DNA of 64,000 nucleotides, taken from contig NZ_FNRI01000009.1 in the NCBI RefSeq assembly GCF_900107675.1, forward strand, positions 62,001 through 126,000, written 5' to 3'. Both the position numbers and the translations under genes were made by a program. The notes beneath the pieces are model-generated. The model saw only the letters and a list, made by a program, of their open reading frames with translations, searched no databases and was not told the origin of the DNA. Positions within the stretch are counted from its first letter, which is position 1. The number at the start of each line of letters is the position of its first letter. Source of the DNA: Alistipes timonensis JC136 (GTDB lineage Bacteria > Bacteroidota > Bacteroidia > Bacteroidales > Rikenellaceae). This document shows, piece after piece, positions 61,058-64,000 of this stretch.

Positions 61058-62680
61058 ATGAAACTTTCCAAACCCAAGTACATATTCGTAACGGGCGGTG
61101 TTGCGTCGTCGCTCGGAAAGGGTATTATTTCGGCCTCGATCGCACGGCTGTTGCAGGCACGCGGCTATTCGGTGACCATTCAGAAGCTCGACCCCTACAT
61201 CAATGTCGATCCCGGAACGCTCAACCCTTATGAGCACGGCGAATGCTACGTCACCGAGGACGGCGCCGAGACCGACCTCGACCTGGGACACTACGAACGC
61301 TTCACGAACCAGCCCACGTCGAAATCCAACAACGTCACCACGGGACGTATCTACAAGAGCGTCATCGAGAAGGAGCGCAAAGGCGAGTACCTGGGCAAGA
61401 CCGTGCAGGTCATCCCCCATATCACCGACGAGATCAAGCGCCGCATCCAGTTGTTGGCGCAGACCAAGAAATACGACGTCATCATCACCGAGATCGGCGG
61501 CACGGTGGGCGACATCGAGTCGCAGCCGTTCATCGAGTCGGTGCGTCAGCTGCGCTACTCGCTGGGGTACAAGAATACGGCGCTGGTGCACCTGACGCTG
61601 ATTCCCTACATGGCCGCTTCGGGCGAGATGAAGACCAAGCCCACGCAGCACTCCGTGAAGGCGCTGCTGGAGAACGGGCTTCAGCCCGATATCCTCGTGC
61701 TGCGCGCCGAACATACGCTGACCACGGCGCTCAAACGCAAGGTGGCGTTGTTCTGCAACGTCGACGCCAATGCCGTGATGGAGTCGATCGACGTGCCGAC
61801 GATCTACGAGGTGCCGATCAAGATGCACGAACAGCATCTCGACGAGGTGGTGCTGGACAAACTGAACCTCCCGGCCGACAAGGAGCCGGACATGGCTGCC
61901 TGGAGCGCTTTCGTGGAGAAGATCAAACACCCGTCGAAGAAGATCGAGATCGCGCTGGTGGGCAAGTACACCGAGCTGCCCGACGCCTACAAGTCGATCT
62001 GCGAATCGTTCATTCACGCCGGAGCCGTCAACGACTGCAAGGTGAAGCTCCGCTATGTCAATTCGGAGAAGGTCACCGGCGAGACGGCCGCCTCGCTGCT
62101 GGGCAAGATGTCGGGTATCCTGGTGGCTCCGGGCTTCGGCAACCGCGGCATCGAGGGCAAGATCGAGGCCGTGCGCTTCGCCCGTGAAAACGGCATTCCG
62201 TTCCTGGGCATCTGCCTGGGCATGCAGTGTGCGGTGATCGAGTTCGCGCGCAACGTGTTGGGACTGCCCGACGCCAATTCCAGCGAGATGGAGCAGGCGA
62301 CGGCCCATCCGGTGATCGACCTGATGGAGGAGCAGAAGGGCGTGACGGCCAAGGGCGGCACGATGCGCCTGGGGGCCTATCCCTGTACGCTGAAGAAGGG
62401 TTCGAAAGTGGCTGCGGCCTACGGCAAACTCAATATTTCGGAGCGTCACCGTCATCGTTACGAGTTCAACAACGACTATCTGGAGCAGTTCGAGGCCGCC
62501 GGCATGAAGGCCGTGGGCGTCAATCCCGATACCAATCTGGTGGAGGCCGTCGAGATCGAGAACCATCCGTGGTTTGTCGGCGTGCAGTACCATCCCGAAT
62601 ACAAGAGCACCGTGCTGAGCCCCTCGCCGCTGTTCGTGGCCTTCGTGAAGGCCGCACTGGAATATGCGGGAAAGAAATAA
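61058..62680 (+). CDS. pyrG: CTP synthase
   Basis: A 540-residue enzyme with an N-terminal amidoligase domain (FVTGGVASSLGKGI, DPYINVDPGTLNPYEHGE) and a C-terminal class I glutamine amidotransferase (FLGICLGMQCAVIEFARN with the catalytic Cys, and GVQYHPEY with the His/Glu). It makes CTP from UTP. It is likely cotranscribed with the DUF349 gene; a repeat-bearing gap separates it from yidC. Confidence 0.98.
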   Translation: MKLSKPKYIFVTGGVASSLGKGIISASIARLLQARGYSVTIQKLDPYINVDPGTLNPYEHGECYVTEDGAETDLDLGHYERFTNQPTSKSNNVTTGRIYKSVIEKERKGEYLGKTVQVIPHITDEIKRRIQLLAQTKKYDVIITEIGGTVGDIESQPFIESVRQLRYSLGYKNTALVHLTLIPYMAASGEMKTKPTQHSVKALLENGLQPDILVLRAEHTLTTALKRKVALFCNVDANAVMESIDVPTIYEVPIKMHEQHLDEVVLDKLNLPADKEPDMAAWSAFVEKIKHPSKKIEIALVGKYTELPDAYKSICESFIHAGAVNDCKVKLRYVNSEKVTGETAASLLGKMSGILVAPGFGNRGIEGKIEAVRFARENGIPFLGICLGMQCAVIEFARNVLGLPDANSSEMEQATAHPVIDLMEEQKGVTAKGGTMRLGAYPCTLKKGSKVAAAYGKLNISERHRHRYEFNNDYLEQFEAAGMKAVGVNPDTNLVEAVEIENHPWFVGVQYHPEYKSTVLSPSPLFVAFVKAALEYAGKK

Positions 62681-62736
62681 GGAAGAATTATATAGACAAT
62701 AAGATGTACCGTTTCTTGCAACCGATCCTTGTTTTT

Positions 62737-62817
62737 CGCCGCCTCAGGCGGCGTTTACAAGTCTGACCCACCCCCAAACCCCCGCCTCAGGCGGGGGCTT
62801 AATGCCGTTTCACGGCA
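62737..62817 (+). repeat. three-hairpin intergenic repeat, copy C
   Basis: The clearest copy: CGCCGCC/GGCGGCG, the spacer GTTTACAAGTCTGACCCACC, then CCCCCGCC/GGCGGGGG, then CTTAA and TGCCGT/ACGGCA. It lies between pyrG and yidC. The GC-rich stems without T runs argue against a plain terminator. Confidence 0.75.
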
Positions 62818-62860
62818 AAATCGGAGTTTTGGACTGTCGGTGCAACTAATTAAAATTTTA

Positions 62861-64000
62861 ATGGATAAGAAATCAATCATCGGCATTGCCGTCGTGGCGG
62901 TCCTCTTTCTGGGATTCGCCTATATCAACAGCAAGCAGCAGAAGGAATATCTCGAAAAGAAGGAGGCGTATGAAGCCTATATGGACTCGGTGGCCCGCGC
63001 GACGCGGCCCGCAGCGGTTCCGGCCGCCGATTCGACGGCGATAGGTGAAGCGCCCTCCGGGGCGACGGCCGAAGAGGCCGCGGCAGCCGTGCGCGAACGC
63101 CAGGTGGAGACGCTGGGCGAGTCGCTGACGACGGCCCGCGAGGCGGAGCCCGAGGAGTTCACGGTGGAGAACGAGGTGATGTCGGTGCGTTTCTCGACCC
63201 GCGGCGGCCAGATCACGGGCGTCACGCTGAAAGACTACACCAAGTATGCCCCGCGCGGCGAGCGCAACCAGCTGATCGAACTGATGGACCCGGCGACGGC
63301 CCGTTTCGGGCTTTCGTTCTACGTGAAGAACGGGCTGCGGAACATTCCTGTAAATACGCTGGACTATGTCTTTACCGCCGAGCCGGAGACGACGACCGCC
63401 GACGGTGCGAAAGCCGTCGTGATGCGGCTGCCGGTCGCCGAGGAGTCGTATCTGGAGTATCGCTACACCTTATATAATACGTCGTCGCCCGAACGCGACT
63501 ACCTCGTGGATTTCGACGTGCGGCTGGTGAATATGGCCCGCGAGATGGCCAACCAGACCCAGATTCAGATCGACTGGGCCAACACCACCTACCAGAACGA
63601 GAAGGGATTCCAGAACGAGAACATGTACACCACGCTGGCCTACCGCTTCCCGGGCGAAACGTCGATCGAGGAGCTGGGCATGAGCGACGGCGCCAAGTCG
63701 AAGAACATCACGACGCAGGTGTCGTGGGTGGCGTTCAAACAGCAGTTTTTCTCGTCGGTGTTCATCGCCCCGGAGAACGTCTCCTATGCGAACCTGGCTT
63801 TCGATACGGCGGCTCCCGAGTCGTCGCTGCTGAAAACTTTCACGGCGCAGATGGGAGTGCCCTATACGCCTCAGACCGAGGGGTATGATTTCGCCTTCTA
63901 TTTCGGCCCCAACAAGTACTCGATTCTCAAAAAGGTCGACGACCCGAAGGGCGCCGATCTCCACCTCGAACGGCTCGTGCCGCTGGGTTGGGGCATCTTC
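62861..64000 (+). CDS. yidC: membrane protein insertase YidC, 5' part
   Basis: The first 380 residues are visible and open to the window edge. An N-terminal membrane helix (IIGIAVVAVLFLGFAYI, about residues 5-21) is followed by an Ala/Glu-rich linker and the periplasmic P1 beta domain (NEVMSVRFSTRGGQITGVTLKDY, cited by its start at about residue 104). The visible end LVPLGWGIF is the start of the conserved insertase core. YidC inserts proteins into the inner membrane with or without SecYEG. Confidence 0.95.
   Translation, partial: MDKKSIIGIAVVAVLFLGFAYINSKQQKEYLEKKEAYEAYMDSVARATRPAAVPAADSTAIGEAPSGATAEEAAAAVRERQVETLGESLTTAREAEPEEFTVENEVMSVRFSTRGGQITGVTLKDYTKYAPRGERNQLIELMDPATARFGLSFYVKNGLRNIPVNTLDYVFTAEPETTTADGAKAVVMRLPVAEESYLEYRYTLYNTSSPERDYLVDFDVRLVNMAREMANQTQIQIDWANTTYQNEKGFQNENMYTTLAYRFPGETSIEELGMSDGAKSKNITTQVSWVAFKQQFFSSVFIAPENVSYANLAFDTAAPESSLLKTFTAQMGVPYTPQTEGYDFAFYFGPNKYSILKKVDDPKGADLHLERLVPLGWGIF

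Overview
The window looks like the chromosome of a GC-rich member of the Bacteroidales, most like Alistipes (Rikenellaceae). Three things point there. Promoters match the Bacteroidetes TTTG-N19-21-TAnnTTTG form. There is a SusC/SusD glycan locus with FecR/ECF-sigma control. GC-rich codon use comes with many small lipoproteins, a PFOR, an Rnf complex and Bacteroidales-type L27. The genus is an inference; no rRNA gene is present. No tRNA, CRISPR array, prophage or transposase was seen.

Layout. 1-1862 (-): two M16 peptidases. 1863-2848: about 1 kb without a recognisable gene. 2849-8101 (+): pyruvate:ferredoxin oxidoreductase and two lipoproteins. 8367-8960 (-): rplU-rpmA. 9115-11344 (+): a translationally coupled trio consisting of a receiver-like protein without its phospho-Asp, a HEAT-like membrane protein and a GT2-like membrane protein without DxD. 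I regard this as the best candidate for an undescribed system. 11430-13617 (+): a CysQ-like phosphatase and an LRR/EF-hand lipoprotein. 13648-20234: a small Cys-rich membrane protein divergent from trkA, then GH3-family protein, deoxynucleoside kinase, RsmF-like methyltransferase, MerR regulator and Nif3-like protein. 20258-28499 (+): zinc-ribbon coiled-coil protein, NAD synthetase, RseC and rnfBCDGEA.

28794-43072 is a glycan-utilisation locus: FecR anti-sigma, SusC with a signalling domain, SusD, a surface glycan-binding lipoprotein, a metallophosphoesterase, GH27 and GH97. The predicted target is terminal alpha-galactosides. Its ECF sigma factor sits convergently at the far end instead of next to fecR.

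43303-49351: hpt, queE, ftsB-like, thiL (-), aroQ, pyk and a Wzx-like flippase. 49383-52642 (-): ackA-ptb-buk, a substrate-level phosphorylation operon. Together with PFOR and Rnf it outlines fermentative energy conservation: ferredoxin reduced by PFOR can be reoxidised by Rnf, while acyl-CoA is turned into acyl-phosphate and ATP. 52849-56574 (-): crcB, proBA and an OmpR-type response regulator. 56701-64000 (+): DEAD-box helicase, DUF349 protein, pyrG and the 5' part of yidC.

Non-coding structure is rich. It includes two perfectly overlapping divergent promoters on a 16-bp palindrome (13929-13976), a three-hairpin intergenic repeat in three copies (25.5, 52.7 and 62.7 kb), a tandem 73-bp promoter-bearing repeat whose hairpins covary (45784-45929), a 41-bp palindrome inside the glycan locus, and a tandem duplication at the GH97 start codon.
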